Positions 48,268 through 56,529 of a DNA stretch of 64,000 bases are shown here, piece by piece; position 1 is the first letter of the stretch, and each line of letters starts with the position of its first letter. Under the pieces are notes generated by a model that was given only the letters and a program-made list of their open reading frames with translations, made no database searches and was not told where the DNA came from. The stretch is taken from NCBI RefSeq assembly GCF_022678645.1, contig NZ_JALBWV010000003.1, positions 177,459 to 241,458 on the forward strand, given 5' to 3'. Both the position numbers and the translations under genes were made by a program. The stretch is from Saccharopolyspora soli. Lineage in GTDB: Bacteria > Actinomycetota > Actinomycetes > Mycobacteriales > Pseudonocardiaceae.

Positions 48268-49443
48268 ATGAAAAAGCACTTCGCCTTCGTCAGCATGCCC
48301 GCCGCCGGTCACCTCAACCCCACCCTGCCGCTGGTGGCGGAACTGCTCGACCGCGGTCACCGGGTCAGCTACGCCGTCGGCCACGAGATGGTGTCCGCAG
48401 TGGAGGCCACCGGCGCGGACGTCATCGCGCTGCCCACCGAAATGCCGAAAACAGCGCCGAACGCGCAGCTGGGCCCGCAACACCTCGACACCCTGGCGCG
48501 GTTCCTGCTCGACGACATCCAGGCCAGCTTCCCGGTGCTGCACCAGCGGTTGCGCGCCGACCCGCCAGACGCGGTGTGCTTCGACGGGATGACCACCATC
48601 GGACGCATGCTGGCCGAAAAGCTCGGCGTGCCGGGGATCGCCCTGGTGCCCAATTTCGCGTCCAACGAGAACTTCTCGGTGCGCGACGTCATCGCCGCCA
48701 GCACGCCCGAATTCCCCGTGGAGATCTTCGCCGACCTGGCCCGGCGGATGCAGCAGGCCGCCGCGGAGTTCGGCGTGCACGCCGAACTGCCCTTCGGAGC
48801 GCCCCCGGCCGGGCTGAACCTGGTGTTCCTACCCCGTGAATTCCAACTGGGCGCCGACACCTTCGACGATCGGTTCCGGTTCATCGGCCCGCTGCTCGGC
48901 GATCGTGCGGAGCAGCCCTGGCAGCCCCGCGATCCGCATGCCCCGCTGCTGTTCATCTCGCTGGGTACCGCGTTCAACGACCGCCCCGAGTTCTACCAGA
49001 AGTGCTTCGCGGCTTTCGCCGACAGCCCCTGGCAGGTCGCGATGGCCACCGGGCAGCGCACCGACACCGACGCCCTCGGCCCGATCCCGGCCAATTTCGA
49101 CGTGCGCGCCTCCTTCCCGCAGCCCGCGGTCCTGCGCCACGCCACCGTCTTCTGCTCGCACACCGGGATGAACTCCACCATGGAGGCCCTGCACTTCGCG
49201 GTCCCGCTGGTGGCCGTGCCGCAAATGCCCGAACAAGCCGCCAACGCCGCCCGCGTCGAAGAACTCGGCCTGGGACAGCGCCTGGACGCCAACGCCGTGA
49301 CGGCCGAGGAACTGCGCAGCACCGTCGAGCAGGTCGCCGCTGATGAGCAAACCCGCGCCAATCTCGATCGGATGCGGCAGATCATCCGTGCCTGCGGCGG
49401 GGCGCCCGCCGGAGCCGACGCCCTCGAAGCCCACGTGAACTGA
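48268..49443 (+). CDS. MGT-type (macrolide) glycosyltransferase
   Basis: 391 aa GT1-family, GT-B fold. Starts MKKHFAFVSMPAAGHLNPTLPL. The C-terminal sugar-nucleotide motif is HTGMNSTMEALHFAVPLVAVPQMPEQAANAARVEELG (key residues HTGMNSTMEAL and PEQAANA). It resembles OleD/Mgt enzymes that inactivate macrolides by glycosylation, or polyketide glycosyltransferases. The ATG has GAGGAATT upstream. It stands next to a convergent MFS exporter, which supports a self-protection or resistance role. No polyketide synthase is in the window. Confidence 0.88.
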   Translation: MKKHFAFVSMPAAGHLNPTLPLVAELLDRGHRVSYAVGHEMVSAVEATGADVIALPTEMPKTAPNAQLGPQHLDTLARFLLDDIQASFPVLHQRLRADPPDAVCFDGMTTIGRMLAEKLGVPGIALVPNFASNENFSVRDVIAASTPEFPVEIFADLARRMQQAAAEFGVHAELPFGAPPAGLNLVFLPREFQLGADTFDDRFRFIGPLLGDRAEQPWQPRDPHAPLLFISLGTAFNDRPEFYQKCFAAFADSPWQVAMATGQRTDTDALGPIPANFDVRASFPQPAVLRHATVFCSHTGMNSTMEALHFAVPLVAVPQMPEQAANAARVEELGLGQRLDANAVTAEELRSTVEQVAADEQTRANLDRMRQIIRACGGAPAGADALEAHVN

Positions 49444-49456
49444 GACGGCACCGGCG

Positions 49457-50797
49457 TCACCGGGCTCGGAATCCGGCCGCAACCGCCAGCAACGCCAGTG
49501 CCGCTGCCACGCCGAAGCCCGCGAGATACGCGGTGGCAGGCGAGAACACCAGCCACGCGGCGAACAACGTGCCGGTCACCGCCAGCACCGTCGTGGTGAA
49601 CAACGACTCGCTGAGCTGCAACGCCGAACTGTTCATGCCCTGCTCGCCCGGCGGCGACAGCCGCAGCGTCAACGTCGACAGCACCGGATAGACCAAACCC
49701 ATCCCCAACGCCATCGCCGCCAGCCCCGCGACGCACACCGCCAACGGCACCGCTGGGATCACCGTCACCAACACACCGACCGACCCGACGGCCAGCAGAC
49801 CCGCGCCCACCACCGGAATCCGGTCCTGCGACGACAGCCGCGCCTGCACCCACGACCCGGCCATCCACCCGACCGCGCTCGTGGTCAGCACGAAACCCGC
49901 CGCGGTGGGGGACAAGCCGCGCTCCCGCGACAACAACAGCGGGATGAACACCTCGGTCGTGGAAAACGCCGCACCCGCGATACCCCGCAACGCCACCACG
50001 CTGGGCAAGCCCGCCCGGCCGCGAAACGTCCCCGTCGGCAACAGCTTCGGTGCGAACACCACCAGCGCGCCCAGGCCCGCGCAGACCAGCACCACCGACA
50101 CCGCACCGGTCTGCTGCCCGCCGTAATGCAGCCCCAACGCACCGGCCGCCGCTCCAACCGCCCACAGTGGACGGAGCATGCGGGGCCGGTGCCGCCCGGC
50201 GGGCCACGACAAACCACGCAGACTCGGACCCACCAGCGCCAACGCGGGCAATGCCAGCGCCGCGGTGCCCAGGAACACCCACCGCCAGCTCAGCCGCTCC
50301 ACCAGCAATCCGGCCAGCAACGGGCCCGCGATGGACGGCAACAGCCACGCCCCGGCCAGCAACCCGAAGAACCGGGCCCGCAACGCCTCCGGCAAGACCT
50401 GCCCGACGACCACGTACAGGGCCACCGAGATCAGCCCGCCGCCGAGGCCCTGCACGACCCGGCCCACCACCAGCACCCACATCACCGGTGCCACCCCGGC
50501 GATGAGCAGCCCCGCGGCGAACACCGCGACCCCGACCCGCAACGGCATCGCCGGACCCCGCGCGTCACTCCACCCACCGGAGACGACCATGCTCACCACA
50601 CCAGCGGCCATCGTCCCGCCGAAAGCCACCGCGTACAGCGCCAGCCCGTCCAGCACCCGCACCACCGTCGGCATCGCCGTGGCCACCGCCACGTATTCGA
50701 AGGCCACCAGCGAAATCAACGTGAGCGCGCCGACGGTCAACGACCGGTAGGGGCGCGACAACAATCCCACCGCGGCTGCGGAACCCAGCTCGGACAT
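49457..50797 (-). CDS. MFS drug exporter
   Basis: 446 aa with 12 to 14 membrane helices. MFS elements are a GGWSDARGPAMPLRVG loop, GRVVQGLGGGLISVALYVVVG (motif C-like, key GRVVQGLGGG) and RWVFLG. A longer upstream frame is out-of-character sequence; the ATG at 50797 is chosen (GGGGTGG upstream). It lies in a minus-strand unit behind the 77-aa membrane protein and is divergent from the GntR-TetR fusion regulator, which probably represses it. Confidence 0.88.
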   Translation of the reverse strand: MSELGSAAAVGLLSRPYRSLTVGALTLISLVAFEYVAVATAMPTVVRVLDGLALYAVAFGGTMAAGVVSMVVSGGWSDARGPAMPLRVGVAVFAAGLLIAGVAPVMWVLVVGRVVQGLGGGLISVALYVVVGQVLPEALRARFFGLLAGAWLLPSIAGPLLAGLLVERLSWRWVFLGTAALALPALALVGPSLRGLSWPAGRHRPRMLRPLWAVGAAAGALGLHYGGQQTGAVSVVLVCAGLGALVVFAPKLLPTGTFRGRAGLPSVVALRGIAGAAFSTTEVFIPLLLSRERGLSPTAAGFVLTTSAVGWMAGSWVQARLSSQDRIPVVGAGLLAVGSVGVLVTVIPAVPLAVCVAGLAAMALGMGLVYPVLSTLTLRLSPPGEQGMNSSALQLSESLFTTTVLAVTGTLFAAWLVFSPATAYLAGFGVAAALALLAVAAGFRAR

Positions 50798-50840
50798 GAC
50801 CACCCCGTGCGGCTTGCGGACCCGACGCCGCCAGCCTTCA

Positions 50841-50860
50841 ACTTCCAGCGCACTGGAGGT
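50841..50860. promoter_or_regulatory. Candidate operator in the MFS exporter promoter
   Basis: ACTTCCAG-CGCA-CTGGAGGT: 8-bp arms with one mismatch, within a TTGACC...TGAAGG spacing on the minus strand, 44 bases before the exporter start. A plausible binding site for the adjacent GntR-TetR fusion. Confidence 0.4.
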
Positions 50861-51093
50861 CAAGCCGACCGTCGCACCCGGCGATCGCGCCGCGCGCCGG
50901 ACGGGTGGCGATCCAGCCACCACTGGGCGATCAGCAGCGGAATCACCCAGCCCAGCCACGCCGTCAACCCGCTGATCATCGCGGTCAGGTACGCCTCGTC
51001 GCCGCCGAACGTCGTCGCCAACTGCGGGCCCCACACCACGCCCCACACCCGGTTGGTCACCGTCGAGATCGTCAGCACGAACGACCGGAGCAT
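50860..51093 (-). CDS. 77-aa two-helix membrane protein
   Basis: 77 aa with a hydrophobic segment around residues 1-20 and another at about 35-57 (MISGLTAWLGWVIPLLIAQWW is the core, ending WLDRHPSG), then a basic tail. AGGTG lies 3 bases before the ATG. I do not recognise a family. It precedes the exporter gene on the same strand and diverges from the fusion regulator. Functions such as a transporter accessory subunit are conjecture. Confidence 0.6.
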   Translation of the reverse strand: MLRSFVLTISTVTNRVWGVVWGPQLATTFGGDEAYLTAMISGLTAWLGWVIPLLIAQWWLDRHPSGARRDRRVRRSA

Positions 51094-51171
51094 TCACCTG
51101 CGGTGGTCGCCGAAGCGACGCTGTCGACCCGCTCGCCAACCCGCGACGGTGCAAGGACAGGGAGGGCAGCG

Positions 51172-52110
51172 ATGACGACGGGCCCCCGACCGCAACCGCC
51201 GTACCTGCGCATCGTCAGCGACATCCGCGCACGCATCGAATCCGGGCAACTCCGCCCCGGCGACCGGGTCCCCTCCACCCGCCAGATCATCGACGAATGG
51301 GGCGTCGCGATGGCCACCGCCACCAAAGCACTGGCCACCCTGCGCCAACTGGGCCTCGTGCACGCCGTCCCCGGCACCGGCACCATCGTCAGCGACTCCA
51401 GCACCGGCCACCGCCGACCAACGCGGCACCGGCGGTCCACCTCGCAACCGCCGGTCACCCAGGAACGAATCGTGCGCACCGCCATCGGCATCGCCGACCG
51501 GGAAGGACGCGCCGCCGTGTCGATGCGCCGGATCGCCGCCGAACTCGGCGTCGGCGCCATGTCGCTGTACCGCCACGTGACCGACAAGGACGAACTCATC
51601 CGGCTGATGGCCGACACCGCCTTCGGCGAAGCACCCCTGCCCGAACCCGGCCGCCGCGGGTGGCGCGCCCGACTGGAAGAAATCGCCCGACTGCAATGGG
51701 CCACCTACCGGCGACACCCCTGGCTGGCGCCGGTCGCCCTCACCTCGCTGGCCCACCCGCCGGTGCTGTCCAGCGGCATGGCCCACGTCGACTGGCAGAT
51801 CGACGCCCTCGGCGGACTCGGCCTGCCCCAGCACGACATCCTGCAGATCGTGGTCAGCCTCAACGGCTACGTCGGCGGCATCGCGATGAGCCACGCCCTG
51901 GAGCACGAATACGTGCTCGAATCCGGGATCACCATGCGGCAACGACACGACACCGACGAACCCGTGCTGCGGGAACTGCTGCGATCCGGCCGATTCCCGC
52001 ACCTGGCCACCGCCACCGGCGGCGACATCGACCTGGACGCGCTGTTCGAATTCGGCCTGCAACGCCAACTCGACGGCATCCAGAACTACCTCACCCGCCG
52101 CCCGAAATAG
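51172..52110 (+). CDS. GntR-TetR fusion transcriptional regulator
   Basis: 312 aa. Residues about 8-75 are a complete GntR winged helix (IRARIESGQLRPGDRVPSTRQII...MATATKALATL). A short basic linker follows, then a TetR helix-turn-helix at about 100-145 (GRAAVSMRRIAAELGVGAMSLYRHVTDKDEL, key ELGVGAMSLYRHV). A TetR C-terminal ligand domain completes it. Two DNA-binding heads are thus joined to one sensor. Start ATG with GGGAGGG upstream. Divergent from the 77-aa protein and exporter; likely a drug-responsive repressor. Confidence 0.9.
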   Translation: MTTGPRPQPPYLRIVSDIRARIESGQLRPGDRVPSTRQIIDEWGVAMATATKALATLRQLGLVHAVPGTGTIVSDSSTGHRRPTRHRRSTSQPPVTQERIVRTAIGIADREGRAAVSMRRIAAELGVGAMSLYRHVTDKDELIRLMADTAFGEAPLPEPGRRGWRARLEEIARLQWATYRRHPWLAPVALTSLAHPPVLSSGMAHVDWQIDALGGLGLPQHDILQIVVSLNGYVGGIAMSHALEHEYVLESGITMRQRHDTDEPVLRELLRSGRFPHLATATGGDIDLDALFEFGLQRQLDGIQNYLTRRPK

Positions 52111-52217
52111 CGGCGCGGCGGGCACATCAAATCCAGTGGCGTCAGCCCTGCGGCGCCCGATAACTTCGCGAGACCCGCGCGCATGAGGCGACCACGCTCG
52201 ATCCCCGGAGGACCTCC

Positions 52218-52454
52218 TTGCCAGCCAACACCCCAACCGCGGTCGTCACCGGCGCGGCGAGCGGGATCGGACGAGCACTCGCCGAAGCGCTGCACGCCAA
52301 AGGCACCCACCTGGTCCTGGTCGACATCGACGGCGACGCCCTCGCCGCAACGGCGACCGCCGCAACCGGCCTGACCACGCTCCACTCCGGACGGTCCGCA
52401 CGCAGCTCCACGCACCAGCTGATCGAGCGCAACCACGTACCAGATGCACGCTGA
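52218..52454 (+). pseudogene. Truncated short-chain dehydrogenase remnant
   Basis: 78 codons. Residues 1-50 are a normal SDR beginning (AVVTGAASGIGRALAEALHAKG, then LVLVDIDGDALAATA). After about residue 52 the reading loses all family similarity, and the frame soon stops. The catalytic Ser/Tyr/Lys region is absent. TTG start with GGAGGACCT upstream is intact, so the 5' end survived a deletion or recombination. It sits between the regulator and a VOC gene. Confidence 0.7.
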
Positions 52455-52553
52455 AGTACGAACATGTCCACCGCGCCACCATCGGCGACGGCAATGCCCT
52501 CGCGTTAGCGTGTGGCCGTTGGCGGATCCGCTACTTGACCGGGAGATCCTGAC

Positions 52554-52943
52554 ATGACCAGTAAGTTCACCGAGCTCGCGATCGACTGCGCCGACCCGCA
52601 CGGTCTCGCCCGGTTCTGGTGCGCGGTCCTTGACTACGAGGTGCAAGACGAAGACGACGGAATTGTCACAATTGGCTCCCCCGTGGTGCCTGAAGGCAAG
52701 AACCGCCTTGGCCCAGTGCCACCGACGTTGACATTCGCGCCCGTGCCCGAGGGCAAGACCGTCAAGAACAGGCTCCACCTCGACATCAACCCAACCGACA
52801 GGGAACAAGACGAAGAGGTCCGTCGCCTGCTCGACCTAGGTGCTCGACACGCCGACGTCGGCCAAACCGGCGATGAGAGCTGGGTCTGTCTTGCCGACCC
52901 AGAGGGAAACGAGTTCTGCGTCCTCGCGGGCCGCCGCCCCTGA
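52554..52943 (+). CDS. VOC-superfamily (glyoxalase-like) protein
   Basis: 129 aa: FTELAIDCADPHGLARFWCAVLDYEV at the start, RLHLDINPTDREQDEEVRRLLDLGA in the middle and VCLADPEGNEFCVLAG at the end, typical of the Glyoxalase_6 group. Function unknown; relatives are often stand-alone. Codon usage is somewhat less GC-rich than in neighbours. Confidence 0.88.
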   Translation: MTSKFTELAIDCADPHGLARFWCAVLDYEVQDEDDGIVTIGSPVVPEGKNRLGPVPPTLTFAPVPEGKTVKNRLHLDINPTDREQDEEVRRLLDLGARHADVGQTGDESWVCLADPEGNEFCVLAGRRP

Positions 52944-53072
52944 TCGGAGGCCGCACACCGGGCCAGACCTACTTCCGGTCGCCTACCCACCACGACGAGG
53001 AGCCCGTCCAATCACACGGTCAACGTCGTGGATACCCTTGGGAGCGCCGGAGTTTGCGATCGCAGTGGCCTC

Positions 53073-53927
53073 TCAGGTGCTCGTCAGGAACTCAAGTTCC
53101 GTCGCCTGCGGGGGAATGAAATGGCCGATCCCGGGCAGCAGGCGCACTGTCGCATGCGGTGCGGCCAATTCGAGCCGCCGCTTGACCTCCACGGAATCCA
53201 GCATGACGTCCAACTGCCCGACGACCACGTGCACTGGCATGGTCAGCCCGCACAACGCGTTGTCGTCGAACAACGGAACCTCACCGGTGCGGTACCGGAA
53301 GTGCTTCGAGACGAACAGCACCTGTTCGACGACTACGGCCGCTTCCGCCGGGTTCATCGTCGACAACCCCGGACCGAGCATCCCGGTCACCGTCTTGCGC
53401 CGACCCCAACGACCGAGCTGGTTCAGCAGCATCGCCTTGAGCAGGAATCCGTTGCGCTGCCTGCCGATTCCCGTCGGGCAGGACAACGCCAGGCGCTCCA
53501 CCCTGCTGGGGCACCGAGTGGCGAAGTCCAACGCCAGCCAGCCGCCGAGCGAAAAACCCATGAGCCGGACCTGCGCCAGGCCGAGGAAGTCCAGTACGGC
53601 ACCCATCCACGTCGCGTACCGGTCGGAGCTCAGCGGCGGCCGGGACGGCGCGCTGAGGCCGGGCTCGCCGATCATGTCGATGGCGTGCACCCGGAAATGG
53701 GTTGTGAGGTCGGCGATTCTGCTCATCCACTGCGCCGAGTTGCTGCCCGAACCGTGCAGCAGCACCAGCGGGGGAGCGGTAGCTGGACCGGACACGATGA
53801 CGAAGGTCTCGCCCTCGGACGTCGGCACGCGGAGCTGTTCGTTGTCCACCGGCCAGGACTCCAACGTCTTCCGGTAGCGCTCGCGCAGCAGGCGGGCACC
53901 GGTGTCGCACCGATATGGCCCGCTCAC
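53073..53927 (-). CDS. Alpha/beta hydrolase
   Basis: 284 aa. The nucleophile is Ser in GFSLGG, the oxyanion region HGSGSNSAQW, the acid Asp in VGQLDVML and the base His in PGIGHFIPP. No signal peptide. The GTG start overlaps the stop of the excisionase-like regulator gene (GTGA), so it is the second gene of a two-gene operon and probably that regulator's main target. Substrate unknown. Confidence 0.9.
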   Translation of the reverse strand: MSGPYRCDTGARLLRERYRKTLESWPVDNEQLRVPTSEGETFVIVSGPATAPPLVLLHGSGSNSAQWMSRIADLTTHFRVHAIDMIGEPGLSAPSRPPLSSDRYATWMGAVLDFLGLAQVRLMGFSLGGWLALDFATRCPSRVERLALSCPTGIGRQRNGFLLKAMLLNQLGRWGRRKTVTGMLGPGLSTMNPAEAAVVVEQVLFVSKHFRYRTGEVPLFDDNALCGLTMPVHVVVGQLDVMLDSVEVKRRLELAAPHATVRLLPGIGHFIPPQATELEFLTST

Positions 53928-54364
53928 GTGTCCGGCTCCTCGATCACCGCGCTGATCAGGCCGAAGATGTAGGCGCTGGTGGTGAGGCTGCCCAACACGA
54001 CGATCTTCAGGTGGCCGCGCTGTTCGTCGTAGATCGTCTCCAGGTGCAGCTGTTCGTCGCCGTCGCGGCGATGGGCGGTCGCACTGGTCAGCAAGGTGCT
54101 CACGCGACTGGCCGTGGCGGGGTTGATCGCGTCGATTTCCACGATGCTCGACACCCCGACATGGCGATGGCGGGTGACGGTGTCCCGGACAGTCGGTTCG
54201 AGGGACTGGCCGGTGAACGCCTCAAGCTCCGCACGTGCGATCCGGTACTGCTTGCCGATCCGGACGGCCTTCAGCCGTCCGTCCCGGACGTAGTTGCGCA
54301 CCGTGCGCACGTGCAAGCCCAGCCGTTCGGCAACTTCATCCGCAGTGAACATGTCCTGCTGCAT
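53924..54364 (-). CDS. Excisionase-like helix-turn-helix DNA-binding protein
   Basis: 146 aa. Residues about 5-50 form a MerR/excisionase-type HTH_17 domain (FTADEVAERLGLHVRTVRNYVRDGRLKAVRIGKQYR; key TADEVAERLGLHVRTVRNYV). The remaining 90 residues form a mixed alpha/beta domain that I cannot name, perhaps a ligand or dimer domain. It is first in an operon with the hydrolase and divergent from the DUF4180 gene. The divergent gap contains three ATTCCG repeats in phase with the DNA helix. Confidence 0.85.
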   Translation of the reverse strand: MQQDMFTADEVAERLGLHVRTVRNYVRDGRLKAVRIGKQYRIARAELEAFTGQSLEPTVRDTVTRHRHVGVSSIVEIDAINPATASRVSTLLTSATAHRRDGDEQLHLETIYDEQRGHLKIVVLGSLTTSAYIFGLISAVIEEPDT

Positions 54365-54378
54365 AGCAGAACCCTATC

Positions 54379-54446
54379 ATTCCGTAAAATTCCGCAACAG
54401 CCGATTCAATCGGGTAGTTTAAGGCAAGAAAGGTCATATTCCGCTA
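54379..54446 (+). repeat. Three ATTCCG-type direct repeats in helical phase
   Basis: ATTCCGTAA at 54379, ATTCCGCAA at 54389 and ATTCCGCTA at 54438. Spacings of 10 and 49 bases keep them on about the same face of the helix. They lie in the divergent promoter region of the excisionase-like regulator and the DUF4180 gene. Confidence 0.55.
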
Positions 54447-54535
54447 CGAAGAGTCATCCTGAGAAGGGAGTCAGATGAGGATCGTGATACCGGGTGCCGC
54501 CACTGCGCAGCGCCTGCTCGCCAGGGAGGTCGGCC

Positions 54536-54907
54536 GTGCCTGATGACGTAGTGCGGGAACGGGCCGGAGTGCAGGTGCTGATATGCGACCCGGACGGGCC
54601 GCCGGTGGCCACCGTGCAGGATGCGGTGGACCTCATCGGCGCGGCCTTTGTCGGCGCCGAGGCGGTAGCCGTGCCCGCGAGCCGACTGGACGAACGCTTC
54701 TTCTCCCTGAGCACCGGATTTGCCGGGGAGGTCATGCAGAAGTTCGTCAACTACCGGCTGCGCCTGGTCATCGTCGGCGACATCTCCAGGCACTTGGCGG
54801 CCAGTTCGGCCCTGCGCGCCCTCGTCCACGAATCGAACCGTGCCAACCACGTCTGGTTCGTCTCCGACCTCGACGAACTCGACGCCCGCCTGCGGGCCGT
54901 GGCCTGA
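54536..54907 (+). CDS. DUF4180 domain protein
   Basis: 123 aa. The core reads AVPASRLDERFFSLSTGFAGEVMQKFVNYRLRLVIVGDIS (key FFSLSTGFAGEVMQKFVNY), followed by a VHESNRANHVWFVSD segment, typical of DUF4180. The family often accompanies regulators and has no known activity. The GTG at 54536 has GGGAGG upstream. Likely controlled by the divergent excisionase-like regulator. Confidence 0.87.
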   Translation: MPDDVVRERAGVQVLICDPDGPPVATVQDAVDLIGAAFVGAEAVAVPASRLDERFFSLSTGFAGEVMQKFVNYRLRLVIVGDISRHLAASSALRALVHESNRANHVWFVSDLDELDARLRAVA

Positions 54908-55008
54908 ACGGTCCGGCCGGTCTCGTTCTCATCCGACGAGGAACAACTCTCCGTGCGACGAAAGCGCCGGGTGCGGGGCAAGCCGCCCCCGGCGCCGCGA
55001 AACCGGCC

Positions 55009-55173
55009 TCAGCGGGCGGCCATCAACTCGTCGAAGGACGGGAACCGCTGCGCGGTGACGGTGTCGATCCACGGTCCCAGCCGAGGCCGCGCGTAGTCGT
55101 AGAGCACCACGTGCACCTGGCTGGTCGGCGTCAATGGTCCCTCGATGTCCAGCACGACCCACCGGGCCGTCAC
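55009..55173 (-). pseudogene. Internally deleted acireductone synthase (MtnC) remnant
   Basis: 54 codons. The first 38 or so residues are a clear MtnC start (VVLDIEGPLTPTSQVHVVLYDYARPRLGPWID). After that it jumps to VTAQRFPSFDELMAAR, which looks like the C-terminal tail of the same family. About 170 residues, including most of the HAD catalytic core, are missing, and the nucleophile motif DxEGT reads DIEGP. GTG start 8 bases after the MtnA stop. It cannot be an active enzyme. Confidence 0.65.
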
Positions 55174-55180
55174 CCGCACG

Positions 55181-56221
55181 CTACCGTGCCGTCCTCTGCT
55201 GCTCGTTCCAGTACTCGTGCACCTGATCCGGTCCGAATGCACCGCGGTCGGTCACCAGGGTGGTCACGAACCGCGGCTCGGTGACATCGAAGGCCGGATA
55301 CAACCCGCGCACCCGCTCGCTGGCGCTGCGCCGCCCCAACGCGTGCAGCACCTCCTCGCCGTCGCGGAACTCGATCGGCACGTCCGCACCGGTGGCCGAG
55401 TCCGGGTCCGGGGCGTGGCACAACGCGTGAAACGGAACTCCGAAGGTGTGCGCGGCCACCGCCAGCTGCAACGTGCCCACCTTGTTGATCACGTGCCCGT
55501 CCATGGTGACCCGATCGCTGGCGGTCACCAGCGCGTCGATCTCTCCCGCGCGCAACAGCGACGCGGGCATGCCGTCGGTGACCACCGTGGTGTCCACCCC
55601 CATCTCCGCCAGCGTCTCCGCGGTCAACCGCGCACCCTGCAGGTACGGGCGGGTCTCGGTGCACACGAACGACAAACGCTTGTCCAGCTCCAACGCCGCT
55701 TCGACCACGCCGACCAGGTACAGATCGCCCCAGCAGTGCGTCAGGATGCGTCCCTGATCCGGCAACAGCGCCGCACCAGCTCGCCCCATCGCCCGGCTTC
55801 GCCGCCGGTAATCGGCGTCGCCAGCCTGCGCACCGGCCAGTGCCGCGGCGGGCACGTCATCGCCACCGGCGGTCACCGAAGCCAGCACCCACGCCACGGC
55901 TTTGCGCGGCTGGTCGTTGGTCGGCCGCGTAGCGATCAACCGCTCACCAGCCGCGCAAAGCCGCGTGCGCGCGGTGTCCGGATCGCATTGCGCTGCCTCG
56001 CGCGCCGCCAGCACCATGCCCCACAACACCGCGAAGTACGGCCCGGATGACTGCGTCACCATGTCCTCGATGGCCACGGCGACCTCTTCGACCGTGCGCG
56101 CATGCACCCACCGGTGCTCGAACGGGAACACCCGCCGGTCCAACAGGTGCACCCCGTCCTCGGCCAGCCGCACGCTGTCGGCCAGCGTCGGCGACCCAGG
56201 ATGCGCGGAGGGTGGCGGCAT
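55181..56221 (-). CDS. MtnA-like 5-methylthioribose-1-phosphate isomerase (eIF-2B alpha family)
   Basis: 346 aa. Family landmarks are the SSGPYFAVLWGMVLAAR region, a cysteine in ILTHCWGD (usual text THCNAG), ETRPYLQGARLTAETL, VVTDGMPASLL and SDRVTMDGHVINKVGT (usual ADRI...NGDVANKIGT). The catalytic cysteine is retained, but several near-invariant neighbours differ, so the substrate may not be methylthioribose phosphate. Start ATG with GAGGACTT upstream. The partner mtnC downstream is a remnant, so local methionine salvage is broken or has been re-purposed. Confidence 0.8.
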   Translation of the reverse strand: MPPPSAHPGSPTLADSVRLAEDGVHLLDRRVFPFEHRWVHARTVEEVAVAIEDMVTQSSGPYFAVLWGMVLAAREAAQCDPDTARTRLCAAGERLIATRPTNDQPRKAVAWVLASVTAGGDDVPAAALAGAQAGDADYRRRSRAMGRAGAALLPDQGRILTHCWGDLYLVGVVEAALELDKRLSFVCTETRPYLQGARLTAETLAEMGVDTTVVTDGMPASLLRAGEIDALVTASDRVTMDGHVINKVGTLQLAVAAHTFGVPFHALCHAPDPDSATGADVPIEFRDGEEVLHALGRRSASERVRGLYPAFDVTEPRFVTTLVTDRGAFGPDQVHEYWNEQQRTAR

Positions 56222-56529
56222 GAAGTCCTCGACGGGAAGTGCGCGGGAAGACGAATCTCCGCGTCAGGGTAGCGATTCCCACCCCGGCCCCGGCAACGTC
56301 ATCCACATCGCGGGAGCAGCACCGATCCGCCGTCCGGGCTTTGTTAGGGTGCGGGTACCAACCATGATCGGACGGTGCGCGGTCCCGGTGACACCGTGGC
56401 CGCCGAGATTCCTCCCCGCTCCGGGAGTTGCCCGAGGACCGTGTCCGCTGCCGGTCCCGGCCGCCGCGTCCGACCCCGTGCCGCTGTGTGCCCGGCCGCG
56501 TGCTGGGTGTGAGACCTGGAGGTCAACCG

